Of a stretch of 64,000 bases of DNA, positions 1 through 11,117 are shown piece after piece. Source of the stretch: Wurfbainia villosa (taxonomy: Eukaryota > Streptophyta > Magnoliopsida > Zingiberales > Zingiberaceae). The stretch's first letter is position 1; every line of letters begins with the position of its first letter. Under the pieces are notes generated by a model, which had not been told where the DNA came from, searched no databases, and saw only the letters and a list, made by a program, of their open reading frames with translations. The DNA lies in the NCBI GenBank assembly GCA_025175895.1, contig CM045991.1, positions 82,075,174 to 82,139,173 of the forward strand, read 5' to 3'. The position numbers were made by a program, and so were the translations under genes.

Positions 1-349
1 CTTCCTTAGTTTGCTTTATCTCAAGTCCTAGAAAGAAGGTCAATTCTCCTACTAGACTCATCTCAAATTCACTTTCCATGTGACCAATAAACTCATTGAG
101 ATAATCCCTATTGTTTGAGCCACAGATTATGTCATCAACATAAACCTGGGCTAAAAATATGTATTCACCATCCCTTTTCAAGAATAGTATGGGATCTATC
201 TGTCATCTCCTAAAACCTTTCTCAATTAGGAAGGTTGAAAACCGCTCATACCAAGCACGAGGTGCTTGTTTAAGCCCATAAAGAGCCTTTTTTAGTTTGT
301 ACATGTGGTCTGGGAATTGTGCATTCTCAAACCCCGAGGGTTATTCAAC
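1..349 (-). pseudogene. Ty1/copia reverse transcriptase fragment (SIRE-like), cut by the window edge
   Basis: On the minus strand this reads as the central part of a copia reverse transcriptase. The palm motif YVDD is at 131-142, preceded by the conserved LYGLKQAPRAW block and followed by a FFLGLEIKQTK block. Reverse transcriptase copies element RNA into cDNA inside virus-like particles. Two in-frame stops (near 340 and near 204) show it is dead. The fragment ends abruptly near 349, where plus-strand gag sequence begins, so it is a broken junction rather than an element end. The residue pattern fits SIRE-like copia better than element A next to it, so I do not treat the two as one element. 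Confidence 0.85.
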
Positions 350-400
350 ATAGACTCCCAGTACTCTGCATCGGATTTATCTCCACCAGAGTATCAAGGA

Positions 401-648
401 ATGGCAGCGCAAGAGGGATTCAGCACAACTCGACCCCCGTATTTCGACGGACAAAACTTCCAGTATTGGAAGAGCCGGATGGAATACTACTTGATGATGG
501 ATATGAATATGTGGTTCTCCGTCATAGAGGGATTCTCACCACCAACTGACGACGAAGGAAGGGTTTTGGTGTCTTCTCTGTGGTCGGCGAAACAGAGGAG
601 AAGAGCCCCGGCCAATGCTAAAGCAACCATAACTCTGCAGTGCGGTTT
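401..648 (+). pseudogene. SIRE-like copia gag N-terminal fragment
   Basis: An ATG at 401 opens a frame starting MAAQEGFSTTRPPYFDG and continuing with YWKSRMEYYLMM, the typical start of SIRE-type gag (structural capsid protein of the virus-like particle). Homology runs to a TLQCGL motif near 645, then stops. From about 650 the sequence is the opposite-strand pol of element A, so the frame that continues to 760 is not gag. Only about 80 of the usual 500 or more residues remain. The piece lies between two minus-strand copia fragments, so it marks a rearranged junction. Confidence 0.8.
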
Positions 649-649
649 A

Positions 650-2264
650 GCCAAAGATGCTGCATCTTTATCTTGGATTGCCTCGTCATATGTCCAGGGA
701 TCAGGTTCATGTTCACCAGGGACCAAATCAGAAGATTCTCCCAAGAACATGAATCTATAAGGCTGTCTCACAACCCTCCCACTACGACGAGGTATCACCT
801 GTGTATCCTCTGTGACACGCGGTGCAGTGACTTGTGGTATATCCTCTTGTACCGGTGGTACTGAAGAAGTGACTTCCCCTTTTATTTCCTCCAGAACAAT
901 CTTACTCATGGGCTTGTGGTTCATCACATAGTCTTCCTCTAGAAATCTTGCGTTCGTGCTAACGATCACCCTCTGATCTCTAGGACTATAAAACAAACCA
1001 CCTTTTGTTCCCCTAGGATAGCCAACGAACATGCGTACTTCTGTATGAGGTTCCAACTTACCAGCATCTACCTTCAGCACATGTGCTGGACTCCCCCAAA
1101 TTCGAATATGTCTTAGACTGGCCTTTCGCCCAGTCCACAATTTTGTGGGAGTAGAAGGCACTGATTTAGATGGAACCAAGTTCAGAATGTACACTGTCAT
1201 ATCTAGAGCATATCCCCAGAACGAATCTGGCAACTCAGAATAACTCATCATCGATCTAACCATCTCCATAAGAGTCCTATTCCTTCACTCTGCTACATCA
1301 TTCTGCTGGGGTGTGCCAGGTGCAGACAATTGGGATTGAATCCCAGCCTCTGATAAGTAGTTCTTAAACTCTCCCAAGAGGTACTCACCACCACGATCAG
1401 ATCGTAGTGTCTTGATACTCTTACCTTGACATTTCTGCGCATCAGCCTTGAATTCTTTGAACTTGTTAAAGCATTCAGACTTGCGGTGCATCAAGTAAAT
1501 GTATCCATATATATCGAATAATCGTCTATAAGAGAGATGAAATACTCAAAACCACCTCTAGCCTGGATAGACATAGGACCACACAAATCAAAATGAACCA
1601 ATTCTAACACATCTTTGTCTCTATACCCCTTGGCCTTAAAACGCCTCTTGTTCATTTTACCCTCCAAGCAAGATTTGCAGGTTGGGAAATCTTCCACCAC
1701 TAATGAACCCAGAGGTCCATCGGCTATCAACCTTTGAATTCTGCTTAGGATAATATGACCAAGCCTAAGATGCCAAAGATATGTTTGGTTCATCTTCGAA
1801 GGTTCTTTTCTCTTATTGGAATTAGAAGATGAGTTATTAACTTTAATTTGCATCGTGGAAGGTTTTGGTTCAAGTGTGTATAGATTTCCTATCAATGCAC
1901 CTGAACAGATAATGTCCCTATTCCTTTTTATAATAACTCTGCCATTAAAAGAAATAGAATATCCATCCATAAACAATTTAGAAACCGAAATTAAATTCTT
2001 TCTAAATAAAGGTACATAAAGGCAATTCTTAAGAACCAAAACTTTATTTTTCTCAAAAGATAAATGAACATCTCCCACTGCAACAGCCGCCACCTTTGTG
2101 GCATTGCCCAAGTAGACGATAATCTCCCCCTCAGCCAGTCGTCTGCTTTCCTGGAACCCCTGCAAAGTATTGCAGACATGATCAGTGGTTATCGTATCTA
2201 CACACCAGGTGCCGGTAGATAACACTGCTAAACATGTTTCAACGACTAGACCAAAAGATATACC
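650..2264 (-). pseudogene. element A protease-integrase, broken
   Basis: Domain order on the minus strand is: protease remnant at about 2170-2215 (WCVDTITTDHVCN, where active copia proteases have D-S/T-G, so the catalytic triplet is destroyed); GAG-pre-integrase zinc site (YLWHLRLGH ... CKSCLEGKM, about 1670-1790); integrase core with HFDLCGP, then LRSDRGGEYL near 1400 and the final E in PQQNDVAE near 1288. A frameshift lies near 1490 and a stop at about 1285. The integrase C-terminus follows (SFWGYALDM ... FVGYPRGTKG), then the linker RRSGRVVRQP before reverse transcriptase. Homology ends at 650 at an EAIQDKDAAS motif, so reverse transcriptase and RNase H are absent. Confidence 0.88.
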
Positions 2265-3060
2265 TTTGTTCTGCTTGCGGTTGGGGCAGTCCTTCTTCCA
2301 GTGTCCAGTCTGCTTTGAAGTGAAGCACTTGCCTTTCGGCTTCTTCACTCCTCCCTGAGTTCCTCCCACCGCCTTCACCCCAGTTTGTTTCTTCTTCTTC
2401 TTGCCTTTCATCTTAGAAGTAGAAACCTTTTGGGTCACCATGGCATGCGTCTGAGCACTCTGACGAAATAGCCCCTCTGCCGCCTGGAGTTTTGTCAGAA
2501 GCTCTGCCAACGAATACAACCTCTTGTTCATGTTGTAGTTCAGGCAAAACTGCGCAAAACTCCTAGGTATAGACTGGAGAATGATATCGACCTGGGTTTC
2601 CTCATCGATCTCAGCTCCGAGGACTTCCAACTCATTCAAATGAGCCATCATCTTGAGAACATGATCCCTTACGGGTATTCCCTCGATCAAGGTGGTCGTC
2701 ATCAGGTTCCTCATGGCTTCCTGCCTTGCAGCCCGATTCTGGTGTCCGAAAAGCTCTTTGAGATTGAACATCATGTCATAAGCATTGGGCATGGCTTGGT
2801 GCTGATGTTGCTTATAGTACATTTGACATAGATGCCAAAATGTAACACAGCGCCACCTCATCAGCCTTTATCCACTTCTTATAACTCTCTCTCTCCTTTT
2901 CCCCAGAATCATCTGCAGGCTTAGGAGGGCACTCTTCGAGGAGTACATATTTGTATTCCTCAGCAGTCAAGACAATGTCTAGATTCCTCTTCCAATCAAC
3001 ATAGTTGGGTCCAGTAAGTTTATTCTCTTCAAGATCACAAAGAAGCGGGTTGAAAGTCAT
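2265..3060 (-). pseudogene. element A gag, broken
   Basis: Copia gag forms the capsid and binds element RNA. The start codon is at 3058-3060 (MTFNPLLCDLEENKLTG, then NYVDWKRNL), the classic UBN2/gag start of Tork/Angela-type elements. The frame shifts near 2810-2815 and then continues through HQAMPNAYDMMFNLKELFG and NYNMNKRLYSLAELLTKLQ. A zinc knuckle at 2286-2327 reads CFTSKQTGHWKKDC: the second cysteine of the CX2CX4HX4C pattern is serine, so metal binding should be impaired. A lysine-rich stretch precedes the knuckle. The gag runs into the protease without a stop, as in a single gag-pol polyprotein. Confidence 0.85.
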
Positions 3061-4108
3061 TTTGAAAGAAAACCTAAGAATCACATAGATCAAAACATTA
3101 GATTTCAAAAAATTATTGATTCCTCAAACAATAAAATTTTAAAATCAACCAATACCTTCAAACACCGAGAATATCGTATGCCACGATAGTGTGGACGTAT
3201 ACGAATTCTACATTTGTAAGAAAAGGTTTTACCCATTAATTTTACTATCTTGTCAACCTAACTTTTTGACAAGTAAAATTAATACTTGGTTCCTCTTCGG
3301 CCCTTCAAATAAAAGCAGTGACTCCGATGGGGAGGATACTTATATTTGTATCTAAGTGTTCACCATTACTCGGTACCAAGGTAATTATCTCGGGTTATGT
3401 GCCTTCCGATGGGGAAGTACACACGCTCCTTAATAATTTCCTACAACCATATTCGACCTTGTGATCCGCAAACAAACTTATCCGATGGGGAGGAAGGCAC
3501 TTAGAGCCGACGCACAAGTTTGTTTACATCACTTGTCAAATCGTAATGGAGGCCGTGGGAATTTATAAAAATTTTCCTCTCCCACTTAGTAATTTGAAAT
3601 TGAGGAATTTTCTAGCGTACGACATGCATATCAAACAATAAGCAATAAATATGAAAAATAAAATTTTTCCAACTATTATGGCTTTTGTCTTCAATATGTC
3701 TCCCGTCATATCGCCTTCTCGTCCACTCCTCCTACTCCATGTACGAGCCATCCAGAAATCCAAGCCAAGACTAAAAACTATTTTAATTTACATCCATCGA
3801 TCCTCTACTCCTCGAGGGAGTGTACATGAAATCTAGATCGAAAGTAAACTAAAATAAAAAAGAGTGACTATACAATGTCGTATCTAATTTACAAAAAATT
3901 AAATACTAACCTCGTCAATCCCGAGGATTCAACAAAATATACTATTACACACATACAATCACATACACACATATGGCCATAATAGTCAGATCTTATGCCT
4001 GCAACCAAAGAGTTAACCTACGCATATCCTACTATTATCCAGCTCATATAATATATGAAAAATGCATAAGAGTAACTGAATCCTAAACACACAAAACCGG
4101 AAACCGTG

Positions 4109-4120
4109 GCTCTGATACCA
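4109..4120 (-). promoter_or_regulatory. primer-binding site of element A
   Basis: The minus strand reads TGGTATCAGAGC two bases inside the LTR, complementary to the 3' end of initiator tRNA-Met. This is the usual start of minus-strand cDNA synthesis and fixes both the orientation and the inner LTR edge. Confidence 0.9.
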
Positions 4121-4122
4121 CT

Positions 4123-6006
4123 TGTTGGGAGGGGAAACTTCGCTTCCCACTTCAACTCGGTCGCTTGTTTATGGCGATCCCTTCTACGTCCCCGGATAAA
4201 AAAAAAATTATCCTTGACAAGAGGGATTGCCCAAGCAACCTTGTCATCGTTGTGCTATTCGATTAGAGTGGTCACTTGAACAAACTTGTTGTTCAAGCGA
4301 CCAACCTCTATTCTACGAGTAGCGTAATAGACGATGTACGGATCTCCGACTTTTGTGTTTATGTTCGGGGTCCAAGTATATTTAGCCACAAAACAGAATA
4401 TATATCATGCATATAATTGAAAAGCAAATATAAACATGTAACAAATGAAAATAGAGAATCGATATACCTCTCGATCTTCTATTGTATTACCTTCCTCCTT
4501 TTGGACGTCATGTGGGCGACGATCTACCAAAAGTTGAAGCTCCTAGATCACCAATCTTCCTTCCTTGCTCATTCCGAGAAAGAGGAAGAATAGAAACAAG
4601 ACTCTTTTCCCTCTTTCAACCAACCAACAAGCAACAAGCAACTTGCTTGCCGCCGACCAACAAGGAGAAGGGAGAAAAAGATGGTTGCCAACCAAGAGCT
4701 TCAAGGGAGGACCCTAAGCCTTGGTTCCACTGGCCAAGGAGAAGGAGAAGAGCTACTTTGGACGTCAGCCAAGGGCTGGAAAGGCTTCTATGGGTGCCGG
4801 CCACCAATGGAGAAGAAGAAAACAAGGAAAGACTTTCCTTATTTGGTGCCACCAAGCCCAAACCCTAATCTCCAAGCCTTGCCGCCAACTCCAAACTCCT
4901 ATGCTTCCTTTTATTGTTCTCCACGCCAACCCTAAAGGCTCCTTTTATAGAGTTTAGGGATAAGCCTTGTTTTAATCTCCACCATTGGTTTTAGGGATTT
5001 AATCTCAACTGTCGGATCTAGAGATTTAATCTCAACCGTCGGATCTAGAGATTTAATCTCTACATCTGGATCTAGAGTTTTGTTTCCATCTATTGGATCT
5101 AGGGTTCATGAGGTATTAATAGGCTACAATAGAGACCATGAGGAGGAGTTGGATCTTGGCCACCCAATGGATCAAGCTAACATAAAGTCCGATCCATTAA
5201 TGATAATCCAATCCACTAAAGGATTATCATTGATCTACCTCACCAACACCCATAAGTCAATATGGGCTCCATATATTATATGTACATTTTCTCCCCGTGT
5301 TTAAGATCTCGAATGTCCATCAATTAATTAATTTACTGACCATTAATTAATCAATATCTAACTCCATGAGTAGTACCACTCAACCTTTTCATCATGCCAG
5401 ACCAAGTCCACCTGCAGGGTTTACATGATGAACCTTATGAGCTCCTCAAGGGGACATCATCATCCTAATATATAGGACACAGTTTCCTCCTATAATCAAC
5501 GACACACCATATAAATAATATCATTTCCCAACTTACCGAGCCTATCGATTTAATCTATAAATCTCGCCCATTGGTAAATCAAAGAAATGAATACTAAGTA
5601 TATGTGCCCGTTATTATATCGGAATTAAGAGTATGTACAATATAATATTCGAGGTCTGATTTCATTATGTAGTCAACAATAAATCGAATCACCTCTAAGT
5701 CGGTCCAGCTCAATACACACAAAGTGTACTATTGTGATTTTATGGTCAAGACAAACCAATACCAAATCACACTACAACCATACCAATGGTTTGTCCAAAG
5801 CCATCTCGGTTGTGAGCCTATACTTATACTTTACAAGGAGCCGATAACATGATCTCCCGTGTGACACCACACACCATATTATCTACAATGTAATGTATTA
5901 GACAATATGCATAACCATAAAAATATGCAAACAATGATCATGTGATTCTTATTTCAAAATAGAAATGTTCATACAAAAGTTAGACTTTTCAGTATACATC
6001 CCAACA
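4123..6006 (-). repeat. 5' LTR of element A (1884 bp)
   Basis: The ends are TGTTGGGA and TCCCAACA, a perfect inverted pair, with the primer-binding site next to the left (3') end. On the minus strand a TATA-type sequence (CTATAAAAGG, 4941-4950) lies downstream of a 27-bp tandem array (4987-5107). A second copy of this LTR, solo and split by insertions, is at 27604-43612, which confirms the boundaries. Open frames inside (for example 4482-4868) are purine-rich LTR sequence, not genes. Confidence 0.9.
4987..5107 (-). repeat. 27-bp tandem array upstream of the LTR A TATA box
   Basis: The unit core GGATCTAGAGATTTAATCTC recurs at 4987 (variant), 5014, 5041, 5068 and 5095, an exact 27-bp period. 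In transcription sense (minus) the array lies just upstream of the TATA-type box at 4941-4950, the usual place of U3 enhancers. The solo copy A2 keeps the same array and phase at 37254, 37281, 37308, 37335 and 37362. Confidence 0.85.
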
Positions 6007-6171
6007 CATTTATGTTAAACATCATTTTGTAAGAGATCATGTGGCAAAGGGTAGTATTGAACTCAACTATGTTGAGTCCAAATCTAACCTTGCTGACATC
6101 TTCACTAAACCACTCTCAGAAGACGAATTTAGTATGCTTAGAAGACAACTTGGATTATGTTTGGTAGACTA
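6007..6171 (+). pseudogene. copia RNase H C-terminal tail (SIRE-like)
   Basis: From 6022 the plus strand reads HFVRDHVAKGSIELNYVES and ADIFTKPLSEDEF, ending LGLCLVD and a TAG at 6169-6171. This is the end of a copia RNase H domain, which degrades RNA in the RNA/DNA hybrid during reverse transcription. Only the last 50 or so residues survive. LTR A abuts it directly, so this element was probably the target of A. No matching LTR follows. Confidence 0.85.
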
Positions 6172-6465
6172 GGATGTTTTTTTGTTCATTACTCAAATTA
6201 AATATATTTTTCCATATTATCACTTTTCTCCCTACTGTGCCAAAAACCCAAAATGGCACACTATGACCTCTAATCCTAAATTGTGCCAATTTAATTGATT
6301 TTTCATAATTCCAAAAATATATTGGCACATCCTAAAAATCTTTTAGGATTAAGAATAAAACACATTTCCAAGGTATCCATAACCTTGAAAATTACCTAGA
6401 GTGCCACCTTTGCCATCGTTGAGTTAACTATCCATCCAATCAAGGTTGGCACACCCTAAACCCAT
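6172..6465. other. spacer with no recognised feature
   Basis: AT-rich sequence with repeated GTGCCA/TGGCAC words and no coding signal. It is most likely the region downstream of the element B gag read on the minus strand. No LTR or polypurine tract is clear in it. Confidence 0.4.
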
Positions 6466-8154
6466 CTAGCATGAGTCAATCACGCTCTTAGGAACCCAAA
6501 ACCTATTTGAGCTCCTAGGGTTTACTAGGTATTCCTTAGGGATAACCTCCCTAGATACCTTCCTAATGACCCTCCTAGGCTTGGTAGCCTTGGTCATTTG
6601 GGTCTTACCTAGGTTGACTCTAGGGGTAACTCCCCTTGCAACCTTCTTAATGGCTTCCCTAGGTTTCCTTGAAACCCTAGCCACTAGGCACATACCTTAG
6701 TCAACTCTAGGGATGACTTCCCTATTGACCTTGGTCTTCCTAGTCCTAGTTTGTGTTCCATAATCAAATGGAACACTATGATAAGTCACCTTAAGCTTAG
6801 GTTTGTGACCCAAACCCTTCTTGCCCTTGGTTGACTTTTCTCTCTTTTGCCTTAGGTGTTGACTTTGAGTTCTAGACCTAGAAGTTTGACCATTTGACCA
6901 TTTAAATTGATTTTGCATATTTGCAAGGGTCTTTTCCAATTTCTCAAGCCTTGACCTCAAGGCTTGATTTTCTAATTCTAATTGCCCAATTTTTGAATTT
7001 TGATTTGGTCTTTGGGCATTGTCCTTTCTAGGAATATGTCTAGTCCATTTGGGATTAAGACCTAGGTGTTCTCCTATTTTCCTAATAGACTCTCTAGGTA
7101 AAACTTTTCTAGGGACATTAGTTCCAAATTTCTCCTTCTTTAAAATATTAACATTTTTGGCACCTAAACAAATATATCTATTATTTCTAGCATGCTTTTC
7201 ATAAATTTCAAGAGAATTAAAATTCCTAGCATGCTTTTGTCTATTAACTAAAGAATGAGCATTATTTAGATATACCTTAGGGTTTGCCTTAGTGGCTCCC
7301 TCTACTTGTGATGCTCCATTTTGCCTCTTCTTTTCCCCCTTCGGGCATTGATTCCGATAATGTCCCAGTAGTCGACATTTGAAGCACATCACGTGCTCTT
7401 TACTTTTAGTTGTTGGGGGACCGACATCCTTTGACTTTTGTTGACTTTTAGCCGCCGGAGGAGCTTTCTTTACTTTCTTTTGGCATTTGCTCTTGTAGTG
7501 CCCGACTTCCCTACACTCAAAACATATGATATGATTTTTATTACAAATTGATATGTTTGAGTTACCTAGGGCCATGGTGGAAGCTTGAGCTTGCTCTTCT
7601 TCTTGACCGAAAGTAGAAGCTTCTTCTTGACTTTGCTCTTACTCCGAAGTGGATGGTCTAACTTCCTCCCCCTCAATCCTAGAGGTGGATGCTTTTTTGA
7701 CTTCTTCCACTTCTTCCACCGATTCGGAGGTTGACTCCCTATCAACTTCCGAATCCTCACTTTCTTGTGAGGATGAACTCTCTTCCTCCTCTTCCTTTTC
7801 TTCTTGAATTGAGTGAAGCTCTTCATTGAATTTTGCCAATTGTTCTCATAGCTCCTTGGCGTCTAGATATTCACCTAGCCTAGACAAAATATCATTAGGT
7901 ATCAAATCTTCTAAAAGTTTTGTTACCTTGGCTTCGATCTTGAATTTTAGCCTTTGATCTTGGGTCCATTTCTTTAACTTGAGGACTTCTCCTTTCTTGT
8001 CCCTAGGAGCCTCAAAGCCTTCTATGAGGATGAACCAATCCTCTATGTCCATCATCAAGAATGTCTCCATTCTTGCTCTCCACGCGGGAAAATCTTCTCG
8101 GTCGTATGGTGGTGAAGTATTGATATCCCATCCAAGCTTGTCTTGGAATTCCAT
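6466..8154 (-). pseudogene. element B gag (SIRE-like), one frame with three stops
   Basis: A single minus-strand frame runs from the ATG at 8154 to a stop at 6466, broken only by in-frame stops at 7846-7848, 7639-7641 and 6697-6699. The N-terminus has PPYDREDFPAWRARMETFL. An acidic/serine stretch (about 7639-7839) follows, then two zinc knuckles (CFECREVGHYKSKC and CFKCRLLGHYRNQC, about 7380-7520), a coiled-coil-like segment (LELENQALRSRLEKLEKTL, about 6930) and the SIRE gag tail FWVPKS near 6490. The first stop replaces the tryptophan of an AKELW motif. Compared with D and E gag, about 110 residues of the central gag domain are missing after it, which I infer is an internal deletion. No pol follows. 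Confidence 0.82.
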
Positions 8155-8203
8155 CTTCCCTCTAGAATGCTCCCTTAGTTGTTAAACCTTGAAGAGCGGC
8201 CTC

Positions 8204-8215
8204 GCTCTGATACCA
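8204..8215 (-). promoter_or_regulatory. primer-binding site of element B
   Basis: The minus strand reads TGGTATCAGAGC directly inside LTR B, matching the initiator tRNA-Met 3' end. It sets the orientation as minus. Confidence 0.9.
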
Positions 8216-8217
8216 CT

Positions 8218-9748
8218 TGTTGGGGATCGTTGGAATGCTAGAGAGGAGTGAATAGCATTGTGCTATGCGTCGATGGAATACGTTCGCGTTCGTCTCTACA
8301 AAACTCATTATGCGCAGGAGAATAAAAATAAAAGTAATAACGAAATAAGATAAACACGAACACAAGAATATAACGTGGTTCATAATCGAACGGTTCCTAC
8401 TCCACGGATCGAACTCTAAAGAGCTCTAGTGATGCACACGCACTCACTAATCACAAATACTCCTTCTCGACACAAGTCGGGGGTGGAGAAACCTCGTACA
8501 AATGATTATAATAATAATACAATAAGAATACAAGCAACTACACTAAAATGCAAGTAAAGAAAACTTTACACCGAGCTTTTGAATGCTTGCTTGCTAGGTT
8601 GATCGAGTAGCACTTGGAGACCCTGAATTGCAGCATCAACTCGCCCCAAAACACCTCAAAGAACCTTGGCTTTTTCCTTCTTCACGAGCTCCATTTAAAG
8701 CTTCAACCTGTGCTGGAAAATGCCGATCAGTCGACTGCTCGGGACCATCAGTCAACTGATGCCACTGTTATCATGAGACAATGGCTAGATCCACGCTGAA
8801 AAAATCCAATGGATCCATCATCAGTAGACTGATTATGACTATCACCGATCGATCGCTTAACACTGATCGCTCCATTTTATGCTCCAAAACTCGAGCACCA
8901 GTCGACTTATCACACGATCAGTCGACTGCTCGACCAATCAGTCGATTGCCCTCCTCTAGCAGTTGACTGCTATGGAACTTCCCACAGTCAAACCCTAGTT
9001 GACTCTCACCAGTCGACTGCCATATGGCACCAGTCGACTGACACACCTCAAACATGAGATTTAGCCCAAGTATGGTTCCCCTATACTTGCTAGACCATCC
9101 TTAGCCTAGACCTAAGCCTTCTAGCCACCTCCATCAGCCTCACGCCTCTCGGATCCCTCCAAGTCATCCATGACTTGTTCATCCATCGCGCTAGCCTTCA
9201 GGTGCTTCCATTGGCTATGTCATTCTAACGGTGTCTACACCGCCAAGGCACATTGAACTTACGTCACAAAGACTCCGCTTGGACTTTACGTCGCCAACCA
9301 TTGGACTTATGCTGCCAAGACTCCCTCTAGGACTTTACACCGTCAATATCAAACCCCTTGGACTTCTCAAATGCCAAGACTCAAGCTTGGACTTTCCCTT
9401 GCCAACCCATGTTGGACTTTCCATGCCAAGACCCATGCTTCGACTTTTCCTTGCCAACCCATGTTGGACTTTCCATTGCCAAGACCCATGCTTGGACTTT
9501 ACATGCCAATTACTCAAGACTTGGACTTTCCATGACATGGTCAACTCCAGTCAACCATCAAAGTCTCCCTCGAGTCAAACTCGAGTCCGATTAAACATAA
9601 CCCGGGTTGATTGTATAAACAATCTCCCCAAAACATCAACAGACATTAATGTCAAACATTAATGTCAACTTACTTTGTCAAACATCAAAACATCACTCGA
9701 GTCAAACTCGAGTCCGGTCAATCGTGACCTGGGCCGATTGCACCAACA
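8218..9748 (-). repeat. 5' LTR of element B (1531 bp, SIRE-like)
   Basis: On the plus strand it starts TGTTGGGGATCG beside the primer-binding site and ends GATTGCACCAACA. In transcription sense it therefore starts TGTTGGTGCAATCGG, a 5' end shared with LTRs D, E, H and I. It contains units of a 28-30 bp TTGGACTTTCC...GCCAAG repeat (9230-9540), the palindrome CTCGAGTCAAACTCGAG twice (9569-9585 and 9696-9712) and an AGTCGACT array (8725-9042). Its right flank is the pol of element D, the insertion target. Confidence 0.87.
8693..9042 (-). promoter_or_regulatory. LTR B promoter region: AGTCGACT palindrome array plus TATA-like box
   Basis: In transcription sense (minus), five exact AGTCGACT palindromes and several one-base variants lie between 9042 and 8725. 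A TATA-like TTTAAAT follows at 8693-8699. This is the U3 enhancer-promoter layout. That the palindromes bind a factor is inference; only the sequence arrangement is seen. Confidence 0.6.
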
Positions 9749-11117
9749 ATCACTTGGTTGATAGGATGACTTGGCTGACTTAGGTTAGGATTAATACTAG
9801 ACTCGATCTCAAGATCGGAGTTGAGTCTGGTATGAATCGACTCGCTAATTAGGGTTGCTAGGGGTTTTGTAGGTTCATGTCCTTCATCAAACACTACATT
9901 AATAGTCTCTTCGACTCTAAGGGTGTCATGGTTATATACCCTATAGGCTCTACTCGTAGTCGAGTATCCTAGAAAAATTCCGGTATAGGTTTTGGATGTG
10001 AATTTCCCTAGGTAATCATTCGTGTTTAGGATATGTACCTTACTTCCAAATACCCTAAAGTACTTGATGTTAGGTATTTTATCGTGATAAATCTCGTACG
10101 AGGTCTTAAGGTGCCTCTTTACCATAAGGATCCTATTTTGGACATAGCAAGTTGTACTAACGACTTCTGCCCAAAACCTATCGGATAGGTTATACTTGTT
10201 TAACATTGTCCTAGTGGCTTCTTGTAGGTTTCTATTTTTACGTTCTACTATGTCATTCTATTGTGGGGTTCTAGGGCATGATAACTTATTGTGGTATCCA
10301 TTTAGGTTACAGAATTTTGTAAACCCGTGGTTCTTGAATTCGCCACCATGATCACTCCTAAGTCTTTTGATTTTAAGGTTTTGTTGATTCTCTATTAGTT
10401 TAAATAGGTTGATTAATTGATCTAGGGTATCACTTTTGTGTTTGATGAACCTAACCCAAGTAAATCTAGAATAGTCGTCAATTATGACTAAGCAGAATTG
10501 ACTCCCATTAAGTGACTTAGCTCCGTGTGAATCAAATAGATCCATGTGTAAGAGCTCAAAAACACTTTTGGTTCTTTCTTGATTATTTAGTTGATTTTGT
10601 GTCCTAGATTGTTTACCTTGTTGACAAGCATTACATATTTTATTATCCAAGTTATTGAGGTTAGGCAAACCTCTGACTAAGTCACTCTGACTCATCTTGT
10701 GGATGAGTCTTGGGTGCGAGTGACTGAGTTGTCGGTGCCACAACCAAGATTCCTCTTGCCATGTCATAAGACACTTGGTTGAGGAGTTAAATTAATAGTA
10801 TAAATGTTGTTATTTCTAGTTTCTTTAAGAATTGTTTTAGAGGTTTCATTTGTATTAATTACGCATTCATTTTTTAGAAATATGACTTTATAGTTATTAT
10901 CACACAATTGACTTACACTAGGTAAATTATATTGGAAATTTTCTACCAATAAGACATTTTGAATAATAAAGTTTGAGTTGAGCTTAATATCACCTAACCC
11001 GATGATTTTGAGCTTGTCATTGTTTCCGAAGGCTATCAATTCTTGTTGTTTGAATCGAAGCTTCGAAAACTTGAGTTGATCCCCGATCATGTGTCGGGAG
11101 CAACCACTGTCTAACAT
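9749..11117 (-). pseudogene. element D protease-integrase (SIRE-like copia)
   Basis: The minus strand opens with a protease (MLDSGCSRHMIGD, catalytic DSG intact, near 11110), which cleaves the polyprotein. The GAG-pre-integrase zinc site follows (LWHRQLSHSHPRLIHK ... CNACQQGKQ, about 10620-10750), then the integrase core with HMDLFDSHG, RLRSDHGGEF and VERKNR, which inserts cDNA. A stop replaces the glutamine before NDIVERKNR near 10257. The integrase C-terminus (MLNKYNLSDRFWAEVV ... IFLGYSTTSRAYRVYN) runs to about 9760, where element B interrupts. Reverse transcriptase and RNase H are not found further left, so that part was deleted. Confidence 0.87.

Larger units (their letters stand above)
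650..6006 (-). mobile_element. Ty1/copia element A, 3' half lost (Tork/Angela-like)
   Basis: Reading the minus strand from right to left gives a 5' LTR (4123-6006), a primer-binding site, a leader of about 1 kb (3061-4108), gag (from 3060) and protease-integrase (to 650). The reverse transcriptase, RNase H and 3' LTR are missing, because the element breaks at about 650 against foreign gag sequence. The LTR begins TGTTGGGA and ends TCCCAACA. Its right flank is the RNase H tail of another copia element (6007-6171), which was probably the insertion target. No target-site duplication can be read because the left end is lost. The leader contains three CCGATGGGGA blocks (near 3324, 3407 and 3480). 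Confidence 0.85.

Noticed and set aside
4482..4868. A 128-codon plus-strand frame in LTR A that also appears (118 codons) in solo copy A2 at 36779-37135
   Set aside because: Several frames on both strands are open there because the sequence is rich in short GAAG/CCAA words. The two copies are similar simply because they are the same LTR, and the frame is antisense to the element.
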